Source of the DNA: Xanthomonas dyei
GTDB lineage: Bacteria > Pseudomonadota > Gammaproteobacteria > Xanthomonadales > Xanthomonadaceae
NCBI RefSeq assembly: GCF_002939865.1
Contig: NZ_MDEE01000017.1
Location: forward strand, 1-64,000
Length of the DNA: 64,000 bases
Direction: 5' to 3'
Below the pieces are notes generated by a model, which saw nothing but the letters and a program-made list of their open reading frames with translations, did not search any database and was not told the origin of the DNA. Position numbers and translations under genes: made by a program. Of the stretch, positions 1 through 8,573 are shown one piece after another (positions within the stretch are counted from its first letter, which is position 1; every line of letters begins with the position of its first letter).

Positions 1-69
1 TCACGCTGGCTAGAACGCTTGCGCACCCTGCCCGACGCAGTGCGCGAGCAGATGAGCCTGGTACCTTAA
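1..69 (+). CDS. 3' end of an unidentified gene, possibly an IS transposase (partial)
   Basis: The first 22 codons read as an arginine- and leucine-rich tail ending MSLVP and a TAA stop at 67-69. The gene enters from outside the window, so its family cannot be read. It lies opposite the phosphonate operon, and the neighbouring aldehyde dehydrogenase loses family similarity about 20 bases beyond this stop. That is the layout expected if an insertion sequence ended near base 90. The transposase identity is inference; it could be chance coding sequence. Confidence 0.3.
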   Translation, partial: SRWLERLRTLPDAVREQMSLVP

Positions 70-1477
70 AAACGTGGGGATACCTAAGTTCCAGAACCCC
101 TTCCTTATAGCCCAGCCCGGAGTTCTTGATGCCGCCAAACGGCGTGGACTCGAGTCGAAAGCCTGGCACCTCGCGGATATTGACCGATCCGGTCTGCAAC
201 TCGGCCACGCAGCGCTGTATGTAGTCCCAGCGGTTGCTGCACAGTGCCGACGACAGTCCAAAGTCGCTGGCATTGGCGATCCGGATTGCATCGTTGATCG
301 AATCGATGCGAATGATCGGTGCCACCGGTCCGAACGTCTCCTGCTGCACCAGCTCCATGCTCGGCGTGACGTGGTCGACGACCGTGGGCAGGTACTGCGC
401 GCCGTTGCGCCGATGTCCGGACAGGACCTGGGCGCCAGCAGCTACCACTGCATCGACACGGCGTTCGATCTGCGCGGCTGCCGCATCGTCGATCACGGTA
501 CCCATATCCATCTGTGGATCGAACGGATCACCCACCTTCAGTCGCCGCGTGGCCTCCACCAGGCGCTCTACGAACGCGTCTGCGACCTGCCGATGAACCA
601 GTAATCGCTTGATCGCGGTGCAGCGTTGCCCGCTGTTGCGATAGGCGCCGGCCACTGCCAGCGAGACAGCTTCGTCGAGATCGGCATCTTCCATCACGAT
701 CATCGGGTCGTTGCCCCCGAGCTCCAGTATTTGTCGTTTGTAGACGCAGCGGGCAGCGATCTGCTTGCCTGCGGCGACGCTGCCGGTGAAGGTCACCATA
801 TCCACCTGTTCGCTGGTCAGCAGCGTGTCCCCGATGACCGCCGGTTTGCCGGTGATGACCGTCAGCATCGGTCCGGGAAGTCCGGCATCTGTCAGCAGAT
901 CGGCAAACAGCAAGGCGGTCAGCGGAGTCTTCTCACTTGGCTTGAGGATCATCCTGTTGTTGGTCGCGATGGACGGCGCGATCTTGTGTGCCACTTGGTT
1001 GAGCGGGTGGTTGAACGGGGTGATCGCCACGATCACACCGAGCAACGGATCGCGCTGTGTATAGACGCGTCGTTGCTGTCCACTCTGGGTGATGTCGCAC
1101 GCGTAGATGTCGCTATCGTCGATCAGCACCTGATGCGCGGCCGTGCGCAGCACCTCTGCGGCACGGCCGACTTCGTAGCTGGCATCGCGCACGCATAACC
1201 CGCTCTCGGCCACGATCGACTGCACGAACGCAGCGGTGCGTGCGATCAACAGATCGCGCGCGGTCAACAGGATCGTATGCCGCTGATGGCGGGTGAGCGT
1301 CGGACGGTAAGCGTACGCCTGCGCGAGCGCATAGCGCACGTCTTCGGCCTGCGCCAGCGGTACCGTTCCGACCAGCGTCCGGTCGTGCGGGAAGCGCACC
1401 TCCAGCCGATCGGTAGCGCCATCCACCCGTGCACCGGCGATGCGCCATTGCTCATGTCGCAATTGCATCTTGCCCAC
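1..1477 (-). CDS. phnY: Phosphonoacetaldehyde dehydrogenase (PhnY-type ALDH), 3' end beyond window
   Basis: NAD-dependent aldehyde dehydrogenase expected to oxidise phosphonoacetaldehyde to phosphonoacetate in the cytoplasm. It has the ALDH landmarks in order: GVIVAITPFNHPLNQVAHKI, KPSEKTPL, VTFTGS, ELGGND with the general-base glutamate, NSGQRCT with the catalytic cysteine, and ETFGPV. Its N-terminal half closely follows the PhnY subfamily (ESGLCVRDASYEVGRAAEVL). The GTG at 1477 is preferred over ATG 1468 because AAGGAG lies 5 bases upstream of it. After FGGIKNSGLGYKEGVLE (bases about 90-140) the family ending is replaced by unrelated sequence, still open at base 1, so the gene looks truncated or fused by rearrangement. 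It is the sixth gene of the pepM operon and follows asnB by 19 bases. Its substrate assignment is supported by the decarboxylase three genes upstream. Confidence 0.85.
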   Translation of the reverse strand, partial: MGKMQLRHEQWRIAGARVDGATDRLEVRFPHDRTLVGTVPLAQAEDVRYALAQAYAYRPTLTRHQRHTILLTARDLLIARTAAFVQSIVAESGLCVRDASYEVGRAAEVLRTAAHQVLIDDSDIYACDITQSGQQRRVYTQRDPLLGVIVAITPFNHPLNQVAHKIAPSIATNNRMILKPSEKTPLTALLFADLLTDAGLPGPMLTVITGKPAVIGDTLLTSEQVDMVTFTGSVAAGKQIAARCVYKRQILELGGNDPMIVMEDADLDEAVSLAVAGAYRNSGQRCTAIKRLLVHRQVADAFVERLVEATRRLKVGDPFDPQMDMGTVIDDAAAAQIERRVDAVVAAGAQVLSGHRRNGAQYLPTVVDHVTPSMELVQQETFGPVAPIIRIDSINDAIRIANASDFGLSSALCSNRWDYIQRCVAELQTGSVNIREVPGFRLESTPFGGIKNSGLGYKEGVLELRYPHVFKVPGSSARALRRAGCASVLASV

Positions 1478-1496
1478 GTCGGCTCCTTCGTCTCGG

Positions 1497-3515
1497 TCAA
1501 TGCATCTGCACATGGGCGCTGTGGGCATCTGCATCAGCAGTGATCGGCGCTGTGTGCAGCGGCGACGCGGCGCTTGCAGCCGGCACGGCTTCGACCACGC
1601 CCCGGAACCACAGCTCCACGTTCATCAGCATCCACACCTTCTTGCCGTAGAAGTCGTAGTCCAACGATTGCGGATGCGACAGGAAATGCTCCAGCCGCCT
1701 GGCATCGAATAGGCCGCGCTCGCGAGAGCGCCGATCGAGCAGGATCGCCTTCGCGTCGTCGAGCATGCCGGCCTTCAGCCAGTCGTCCAGCGGAGTTGGG
1801 AATCCCATCTTCTTGCGCTGCGCAAGATGCGGCGGCAACAGGCGTTGGGCGGATGTGCGCAGCAGATACTTGTTCTGGTCCAGCACCTCGGAGGCGTTGA
1901 AGGCCGAAGTGCCCAGGGCGCGGATCAGCGCGAGCGGGGAGCGCCATTTCATCTTCAGACGATGCGGCATATGGACGAACGTCTCCACTAGCTCATGATC
2001 GACAAAAGGTACGCGTCCTTCCAACGACGCGAGCATGCCGATGGTGTCCACCTTGTCCAGCACGCATCCCAGATGGATTTTCTGGAACACGTGCAGCACC
2101 CTGTCGTGCGGATCGCAATCGCGAGTCTGCTCGAAGGCTTCTTCGAACGGGGCCAGCGTCTTGCGGTCGCCGTTCAGACGGCTGCGCACGTCAGGCGAGA
2201 ACAGTGCCATCTTCTCGTCCAACGGCATCCAGTGGTAAACGTTGAAAAAGTGCTCTATCTGCCGTGCGCAACCGAGGTTGCTGACGGGGCCGTATGGGTC
2301 GCGGCCCAGCTTGCTCAACCATTGCGCCGCCGGGCCCAGTACGCGCTGCGCCGCTGCAATCTTCTTCCAGTCGAATGGCGAGCGCATGACTCGCCCATAG
2401 CCACCGAAAAGTTCGTCCGCGCCATCGCCACTAAGGGCGACTTTGACGTGGCGACGAATCTCCTTCGACAGCTTCAGTCCGGCCACCATCTGCGGAATCA
2501 TCAGTGGTGCATCGCATTGCACGATCAGTGGCGCCATGCCGTCGATGTATTCCTTCCGGTCGATCACCAGATGCGTGTGTTCGGCGCCGACTGCGGCGGC
2601 GGCCTCGGCCGCATAAGCGCCTTCGTCGTAGCCATGCGTGCCATAGCCGACCGAGAAGGTCTGTGGGGGCGATGTCATATGGCGGGCCATGAGCGCCACC
2701 ATGATGTTGGAATCCAACCCGCCGCTCAGGTAGGCGCCGAGTGGAACATCCGATACCAGGCATCGCCGCACTGCCGCGTCGAGCTTCTCGGAGAGCGTCT
2801 CCAGCCAATCGGCTTCACTCCTGCGTTGCTCCGGCATGGGCGTTGGCAGCGCCCAATACCGGTGCCGGTGCAGCTGTGCCAGCGTCACTACCAGCATCTC
2901 GCCCGGCAGCAGCTTGTGGACGCCTTCGAAATAGGTGTTGTCCCACACCGGCTGACGGAAGCTCAGGTAACTCGAAATGCCGTCCAGATCGGCACGCCGT
3001 TCGAATCCGTGATGCTGGAAGAATGCCTTGACCTCCGAGGCGAACACGAAATCCGAGCCGATCTGTGTCCAGTACAGCGGCTTGACGCCCAGCCGGTCGC
3101 GCGCGAGTGTCAGTGTGCAGGTGCGCGGATCCCAGGCGGCGAATGCGAACATGCCCGACAACCGCTCCACGCACTGTGCACCCCACTGAATGAAGCTGCG
3201 CAGTAACACCTCGGTATCCGAACGCGTCCGGAACTGCGCGCCCAGCGCTTCGAGTTGTTGGCGCAATTGCTTGTAGTTGTAGATCTCGCCGTTGAACACC
3301 AGCGCCACGCCGGTGTGCTCGTCGATCATGGGCTGATGGCCGCCCGGTACGTCGATCACGCTGAGCCGCCGGAAGCCCAGACCGACCGGGCCGGAGAGAT
3401 GGATGCCTGCGTCGTCCGGACCACGGTGCACGATGGTCTGGTTCATCGCATGCAGCATGTCGTGTTGCTCGAAACGTGCACCGTCACGATGGAAGATGCC
3501 TACGAATCCGCACAT
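1497..3515 (-). CDS. asnB: Glutamine-dependent asparagine synthetase homologue (AsnB family)
   Basis: 672 residues. The enzyme transfers glutamine-derived ammonia to an AMP-activated carboxylate. The start is fixed by MCGFVGIFHRDG: Cys2 becomes the N-terminal nucleophile of the Ntn glutaminase domain, and AAAGGAAA lies just upstream. The synthetase half has the PP-loop LSGGLDSN and the SGDGADELFGGY motif. Inside a phosphonate operon the substrate may be a phosphonate carboxylic acid, such as the phosphonoacetate made by the downstream dehydrogenase, rather than aspartate; this is inference. Ordinary asparagine synthesis cannot be excluded from sequence. It starts 10 bases after the nucleotidyltransferase stop. 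Confidence 0.9.
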   Translation of the reverse strand: MCGFVGIFHRDGARFEQHDMLHAMNQTIVHRGPDDAGIHLSGPVGLGFRRLSVIDVPGGHQPMIDEHTGVALVFNGEIYNYKQLRQQLEALGAQFRTRSDTEVLLRSFIQWGAQCVERLSGMFAFAAWDPRTCTLTLARDRLGVKPLYWTQIGSDFVFASEVKAFFQHHGFERRADLDGISSYLSFRQPVWDNTYFEGVHKLLPGEMLVVTLAQLHRHRYWALPTPMPEQRRSEADWLETLSEKLDAAVRRCLVSDVPLGAYLSGGLDSNIMVALMARHMTSPPQTFSVGYGTHGYDEGAYAAEAAAAVGAEHTHLVIDRKEYIDGMAPLIVQCDAPLMIPQMVAGLKLSKEIRRHVKVALSGDGADELFGGYGRVMRSPFDWKKIAAAQRVLGPAAQWLSKLGRDPYGPVSNLGCARQIEHFFNVYHWMPLDEKMALFSPDVRSRLNGDRKTLAPFEEAFEQTRDCDPHDRVLHVFQKIHLGCVLDKVDTIGMLASLEGRVPFVDHELVETFVHMPHRLKMKWRSPLALIRALGTSAFNASEVLDQNKYLLRTSAQRLLPPHLAQRKKMGFPTPLDDWLKAGMLDDAKAILLDRRSRERGLFDARRLEHFLSHPQSLDYDFYGKKVWMLMNVELWFRGVVEAVPAASAASPLHTAPITADADAHSAHVQMH

Positions 3516-3525
3516 GGTGTTTCCT

Positions 3526-4251
3526 TTAAGCAGGCACTGCAGGCGCAGGCGTGGAGGATGCGATGGGAAGCCGATTGGCCTTGCGCAGGTCGTCCTCACA
3601 GTCGATTTCGACCCAGCGACGACCGCCCATCCACACGATTAGCGCAGGAGATGCCACCGGCAGTTCGGGGATGACGCTGGTGTAATACGACTGCTGTAAC
3701 TCACCCCGACGGACGCGGTCGACGATGCGTTCGCTCAGCGCGGACGCGGCGCGCGCACTGAAGCGGGCGATGCCGATGAAATTGCCATCGCCCTGCTCCA
3801 CTGCGATATGGCTACCCAGGTCGACGAGTCGCTCGCCCTGTGCCAGCACCCGCATCGTGCCTTCAAGGCAGGCGCGCCCATCGGCCAGCACAGCGATCTC
3901 CGCCTCGGTGTTGACCAGATCGCGCAGCGCATCGCTGTCGACCCAGACATCGGCGAACAGAATCACGCATGTGCCGGAAAGCAATGATGCGAAGGCGGCC
4001 AGGGTCCACAGGTTGTTGGTGTCCGCAAAGTCGGGATACACGTGACGGTGAACATACGATGGCAGTACCCGGGCCACGTCGTCGCTGCGGTAGCCGAGGA
4101 TCACGTGGATGTCATCGACGCCAAGCGTTACGAGCGCATCGATCTGATGCTGGATCAGGTGCTTGTCTCCCAGTGTCAGCAGGCACTTGGGCAGCTCGGT
4201 ATGCGCTCTGAGCCGGCTGCCTGTCCCAGCGGCCAGGATGATCGCCCTCAT
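3526..4251 (-). CDS. Nucleotidyltransferase, LicC/PntC-like cytidylyltransferase family
   Basis: 241 residues with the N-terminal nucleotide-binding signature MRAIILAAGTGSRL and the LPKCLLTLGDK motif of the sugar-1-phosphate/phosphocholine nucleotidyltransferase superfamily, plus a metal-binding aspartate in ILFADVWVDS. Relatives in phosphonate clusters (PntC type) activate a phosphonate with CTP to give a CMP-phosphonate for transfer or tailoring. The exact substrate cannot be read from sequence. Its ATG overlaps the stop of the diiron oxygenase gene by the ATGA tetranucleotide, so translation is probably coupled. The C-terminal tail is a short Ala/Pro-rich extension. Confidence 0.8.
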   Translation of the reverse strand: MRAIILAAGTGSRLRAHTELPKCLLTLGDKHLIQHQIDALVTLGVDDIHVILGYRSDDVARVLPSYVHRHVYPDFADTNNLWTLAAFASLLSGTCVILFADVWVDSDALRDLVNTEAEIAVLADGRACLEGTMRVLAQGERLVDLGSHIAVEQGDGNFIGIARFSARAASALSERIVDRVRRGELQQSYYTSVIPELPVASPALIVWMGGRRWVEIDCEDDLRKANRLPIASSTPAPAVPA

Positions 4252-5201
4252 GGCAACGTCTCCTCAGGAAGAAGGTCCAGCAAGCCCAGGCGCGCGCATT
4301 CGTCCTGGACCTGCGCATTTTCCAGGATGCCGACCTTGCGTAGCGTGCCGATGCAGGCCCTTGCCGCCTCGCGCCGGACCTGCGCCAACTGCTGCGGCGA
4401 GTAGCAGTCGTTGATCACCTCATCGGTCTGCGCTTCGTTCAAGCCGATATCGTGCAACTGACCTCGCACGGCGACCAGGTCGGGATCGGTGAAGATTGCA
4501 ATGAACGAGGGTAACAGCGGGCCGATGCGACGCTTGAGTCGCTCGCTCAACTGCGGCCAGACCTGGGCGATGAAGCTCGCAAAGAAACGGTGGTGTCTAC
4601 TCTCGTCTTCCGCATGGTCTTTCATGACTTGACGTACTGCGTCGATCACCCGCGGATCGCGAGGGATTTCGACCAGATTCCTGGTGATCAGTGTTTCGGA
4701 AATCGAGCAGAAGAACAGTGGCAGCAGCTCGGCGGTGGAGGGATCGGCGCGCGCGAACTCGCGTTGCAGGCGTTGATAGAACGCAGGAATCTTGGCCGAT
4801 GTGGCGGGGATTGCGGTGTGGGCCCGCACCAGGCGTGCCAGATCGGCGGTGAGTTTGCCGTGGTAGGACTCGTCCACCAGAATGTTCCAGGCGTCGATGA
4901 CCATGTCCTGCGGAAGTTCGAATCCGCTGTCGCCGCGCGCGATCCGATATACCGCTGTGTTGACCACCTGATGCTCCAACACCTGCGTGAACTCAAGGTT
5001 GTTGTACAGCGCCTGCGCCAACAGCCAGCGCAAGGCATCCGGACCCTGCGCCTGCACAAGAGGATGGCGATGACACGACACCAGCTCGGGTGTGAAAAGC
5101 AATCCGTTTTGCCAGTCATTGGCGGCGGGTGCGTACATCGGTAGCGGGCCGCGCACCTTCGCGTAGCGTGCCCATTCTTTGAACGGCATTGGGTAGTTCA
5201 T
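4248..5201 (-). CDS. AurF-type diiron oxygenase (putative N-oxygenase)
   Basis: 317 residues, all-helical appearance. Seven putative iron ligands can be read: E76, E111-x-x-H114, E169, H196-x-x-x-E200-x-x-H203. The spacings (35, 3, 55, 27, 4, 3) almost exactly match the ligand set recalled for AurF, the p-aminobenzoate N-oxygenase of Streptomyces (101, 136, 139, 196, 223, 227, 230). AurF-family enzymes oxidise amines to hydroxylamine or nitro groups, so this gene points to an N-oxygenated phosphonate product. That product is inference; no biosynthesis of this kind can be proven from sequence. The start is the ATG overlapping the decarboxylase stop (ATGA at 5198-5201). A heme-oxygenase-like diiron fold is an alternative, but the ligand order fits AurF better. 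Confidence 0.8.
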   Translation of the reverse strand: MNYPMPFKEWARYAKVRGPLPMYAPAANDWQNGLLFTPELVSCHRHPLVQAQGPDALRWLLAQALYNNLEFTQVLEHQVVNTAVYRIARGDSGFELPQDMVIDAWNILVDESYHGKLTADLARLVRAHTAIPATSAKIPAFYQRLQREFARADPSTAELLPLFFCSISETLITRNLVEIPRDPRVIDAVRQVMKDHAEDESRHHRFFASFIAQVWPQLSERLKRRIGPLLPSFIAIFTDPDLVAVRGQLHDIGLNEAQTDEVINDCYSPQQLAQVRREAARACIGTLRKVGILENAQVQDECARLGLLDLLPEETLP

Positions 5202-6415
5202 AACGCCGCCGACCGCTCGGTTGTGTTGGCGCGTGCAACGGCAGGGTGGGCGGTCGCGTCGGATGTGGACACCTTGCGCTGCTGTAGGTGCGCTGCAAAT
5301 CGTCTGCCGACTTCGCTTGGCGAAACGGTGGGGCGCGGTAACGGATGCATGGAGCCGGGTCGTATGCGCAAATGGATGAAGTGCGGCCCGGCACTGTGTA
5401 AAGCGATTCCCAGTGCTTGTTTCAGCGCTGCATCTCCGTGGCAAGCGTAGGTGGCCCGATAGCCGCAGGCTGCAGCGATGCTGGGGAAATCGATGTTTCC
5501 CGAATTGGTCGGCTGACCTCCCGTACTGTCATGCACGCCATTGTCCAGCAGCACATGAATGAACCTGGCCGGTTGATAGCGGCCGATGGTGGAGAGGTTG
5601 CCGAGCTTCATCAGCGCAGCGCCATCGCCATCGAGCACTATCACGGGATAATCGGTGTTGAGCGCAGCCCCCAGACCTAGCGCACTGGCGCATCCCATCG
5701 ATCCCACCAGGTAGAGATTGCGTGCATCGTCGCTGACGCAGAAGAGTTCCCGCCCGGTCTTGCCCGTGGTTGCGATGAGGGCAGTGTTATTCGGTGTCAT
5801 GGAGACCACGGTGCGCAGCGCGTCCTCCCTGCTGGGCAGCGGCAATTCGGATTGCCCGAACTGCGACCGCGTCGCTGCCGGGGCTCGGATCACCGCCTGC
5901 GCCAGCAGATGCTCGTCTTCGAGGACGTTGGGTTCCACGATCAGGGCGTACGGCAAACGTGTCTGCTGGATGCAGGCATGGGCGGCCCGTAGCGTGGACG
6001 CGATCTGATCCGGTTCGGACGGGAAGCGTGCGTGCGGAATGCGCAACACATCGAGCAGACTCTGGGTGATCTCGCCCATGACAGCGTGCTGAGGCTCGTC
6101 TGCGACACCGGGGGAGCCACGCCAGCTGCAGATCAACAGACAGGGAATCTGAAACACGTGGTTGAGCGAGGTCAATGGATTGACAGCGTTACCCAAGCCC
6201 GAGTTCTGCAACATCACTACTGGCAGTCGCCCGGCAAGATAGGCGCCGGCCGCGATGCCAATGGCCTCGCCCTCGCTGGCTGCGGTGACATGATGTATAT
6301 GCGGGTCGCTGAGGACTCCATTGAGCAGGGGTGTCAGATAGGAGCAAGGCACGCTTGTGTAGAAATCGAACCCCAGCCGCGACGCCGTCGCGACAAATTC
6401 CTTGCCGTTGATCAT
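5198..6415 (-). CDS. ppd: Phosphonopyruvate decarboxylase (ThDP-dependent)
   Basis: 405 residues. It decarboxylates phosphonopyruvate to phosphonoacetaldehyde, the irreversible step that drives the unfavourable PEP mutase reaction. It has the N-terminal pyrimidine-binding block with [16 protein letters not shown], the family-typical [10 protein letters not shown] and [14 protein letters not shown] segments, and the C-terminal diphosphate-binding motif [18 protein letters not shown] followed by [13 protein letters not shown]. Its start overlaps the pepM stop (ATGA at 6412-6415). The C-terminus has a 25-residue low-complexity tail. The neighbouring pepM makes the assignment secure. Confidence 0.95.
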   Translation of the reverse strand: MINGKEFVATASRLGFDFYTSVPCSYLTPLLNGVLSDPHIHHVTAASEGEAIGIAAGAYLAGRLPVVMLQNSGLGNAVNPLTSLNHVFQIPCLLICSWRGSPGVADEPQHAVMGEITQSLLDVLRIPHARFPSEPDQIASTLRAAHACIQQTRLPYALIVEPNVLEDEHLLAQAVIRAPAATRSQFGQSELPLPSREDALRTVVSMTPNNTALIATTGKTGRELFCVSDDARNLYLVGSMGCASALGLGAALNTDYPVIVLDGDGAALMKLGNLSTIGRYQPARFIHVLLDNGVHDSTGGQPTNSGNIDFPSIAAACGYRATYACHGDAALKQALGIALHSAGPHFIHLRIRPGSMHPLPRPTVSPSEVGRRFAAHLQQRKVSTSDATAHPAVARANTTERSAAL

Positions 6416-7377
6416 CGTGCAGCCCCTGCGTCATAGCTGTTGTCCGCCAGGACGGCGATTTTCTCCTTCTTGGGGAGATAGATGCTTTCGGCCTGTGTCA
6501 GTTCATCCTGATCGACCAGGTCGAATATCTCCTTCACTCGTGGTAGTTCCTTCTCGATGCCGCTTAACGAACGCTCCCGGTGAATGGTCGCGCAGATCTT
6601 GCGCATGCTGGCCACGGATGCGCGCAGGTTGTGGTTGGCCCAGATGATGCTGGAGATCTTTGCGTCGATGAATGCTTGAGTCGGCACCGCGTAATACGTG
6701 GTCGGCACGATCACCAGGGGGCAGCGGTCCTGCCAGTGTTCGGCAAATTTCAGGATCTCCGCCCCGTCGCTTTTCTTGGAGTGGATCAGGATCGCATCGG
6801 CTCCAGCGGCGTGGTATTGCTCGGCCCTGCTCAACGCTTCGGTGAGCCCACGGCCGGCGATCAGTGCCTCGACCCGCGCAACGACGCAGAATGCGTCGTT
6901 GCTCTGGCTATCCTTGGCTGCCTTGATCTTGCCCGCGAACTCGGAAGGGTCCGCCAGTTCCTGATCGTCGCCGATGAAAGAGTTGGTCTTGGGGAACAGC
7001 TTGTCTTCGAGGCAGACTCCGGCGACGTTGCGTTGGCAGAGTTTTTGGACAAGCCTGCGCACGCTGTTGAAGTTGCCATAGCCGGTATCTCCATCCAGCA
7101 GGATCGGCAGATCGGTGCTGTCGGTCATGAACTCGACCACTTCCAATGTCTGCGTCCAGGAGGCTTCGTTGGCGTCGCGGACGCCCAACGAGGCTGAGAT
7201 GGACAGGCCCGATGCCCATATCCCCTCGAAGCCGGCTTCGGCAACGATGCGCGCAGATAAGCCGTTATGCGCTTCCATCAGGAACGAAGTGCTCTGTCCG
7301 GTGAGCAGACTGCGCAGCTTCGAAGCCAGGTATGCGTCGCGATGACGTCCATCGATTTTTTGAGTTGAGGTGTTCAA
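6412..7377 (-). CDS. pepM: Phosphoenolpyruvate phosphomutase (PEP mutase)
   Basis: 321 residues. It isomerises PEP to phosphonopyruvate, forming the C-P bond; it is the entry enzyme of nearly all phosphonate biosynthesis. The diagnostic [11 protein letters not shown] lies at residues 124-134, the sequence that separates mutases from isocitrate-lyase relatives. [12 protein letters not shown] and LDGDTGYGN supply the nucleophile loop and metal-binding aspartates. The start read here is TTG at 7377, with GGAG 8 bases upstream; no ATG occurs in frame before residue 34, which would cut off the conserved LRSLL helix. First gene of the operon. A 60-base sample (6541-6600) is 55% G+C against 68% in a sample of mreB, consistent with acquisition. 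Confidence 0.95.
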   Translation of the reverse strand: MNTSTQKIDGRHRDAYLASKLRSLLTGQSTSFLMEAHNGLSARIVAEAGFEGIWASGLSISASLGVRDANEASWTQTLEVVEFMTDSTDLPILLDGDTGYGNFNSVRRLVQKLCQRNVAGVCLEDKLFPKTNSFIGDDQELADPSEFAGKIKAAKDSQSNDAFCVVARVEALIAGRGLTEALSRAEQYHAAGADAILIHSKKSDGAEILKFAEHWQDRCPLVIVPTTYYAVPTQAFIDAKISSIIWANHNLRASVASMRKICATIHRERSLSGIEKELPRVKEIFDLVDQDELTQAESIYLPKKEKIAVLADNSYDAGAAR

Positions 7378-8573
7378 GGAGTGAACTCCATATGTTTATT
7401 GGTTATGTTTGTTATATATGCAGACCGTGGGGAAAACCTCCCACGCCACTTGTCGCATTGGCGAAGGGCATCAAAGGGGAGGTCGATCAGGTTCTTTCAG
7501 GATTTTACGGGTCGCTGAAATAATGGCGGTGAGCGCCATCGGCTGCGCAACTAAAAAATTCGTGATTTATGTTGCATCTTTTTTTTCCTAAAAATTTGAA
7601 TAATTGAATAAATAAAAACGTATCAATGGCGAATTAAAATCAGTGCGAGTTGTCACGATTGCCGTGTGAATGGCGTAGTGATACGGATCTGCCGCTATGC
7701 GTGGTGCGAACGCAGTCGCCCGGCTCGGTCAGGAGGTTGCCTGGCCCGAATCATTCACGCTCAATGGAGCGTTTTTGTAGTTCAGAAGAAAATGAAGGCG
7801 ACTTTTAGGGTATGGAGGCCGAGCGCCTGTATGTGGAACGGCTGGTCAAAACGCCGCGTGCCTTGCAGTCTCTGTCCACTCTCAGGCATCGCATGCGCAA
7901 AGTTGCACACACATCCTAATAATTGTGTCGATGTCGAGCGTGCATTGCTGTACGCGCATCGCTGAAGGCCATTGTGAATATTTTCATGGCGTTTCGACTC
8001 GACCACAGTGGAATCAGGAGTTGCACGGAAATATCCTGTGTATACGGGTGCCGATATCAGCAGAAACCGATGGCACTCTTGCAAGTACTTTTATTCAAAA
8101 TGCGGTCTTTGCTCTTGTCCATCGTCCTGATCTGTTCAGGTTCTGTTGGTGCCGTATGGATGTGCTCGATGAGTTATTGATAATTCTTCTGTCACCTAAC
8201 TGTCAACAGAAAGATAGTCAAATCGGGCGAGAATCTCTCTATTGCGACTAGGGTCTAGATTTTTTGGATTGACAACCCAATTGAAATTGGTGGTCATTGT
8301 TATTTGCCAGTCGATGACATGATTCCGGGCGCGCTGGTGAGGTTTCGCATAAGCGACCCGAGCGGATCGGGATCATGTCGATCCAAGCCAGCCCCAGGAT
8401 GTCTTCAAGAGCGCAGCAACGCGGCGCTAACCCAAGCATGCGTATCGAAATGGCGCAATCAGTGTGTAGGACGCAGATGTCGAGCGATACGTCCGATCGC
8501 AGCGAGTGATCACTCGGGCCAACACCTGCATTTGCCTGCAGGATGCAGCGATTAGCCACAGGCAGTACAGCGC
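7378..8573. other. Long AT-rich non-coding interval upstream of pepM
   Basis: About 1.2 kb without a convincing gene between the pepM start and the end of the sigma-54 activator. Bases 7561-7620 are only 20% G+C, extreme for this genome. An AT-rich stretch (tatataacaaacataacc, read on the minus strand, about 7395-7420) just upstream of pepM could hold the operon promoter. Short open frames around 7925-8251 have no recognisable product and atypical codon use. Confidence 0.6.

Noticed and set aside
1995..3206. A 403-codon plus-strand frame
   Set aside because: Antisense to the asparagine synthetase gene, no recognisable motifs.
7925..8251. Short plus-strand open frame of 108 codons upstream of pepM
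   Set aside because: No homology, cysteine-rich random-looking translation, no ribosome site; treated as non-coding.
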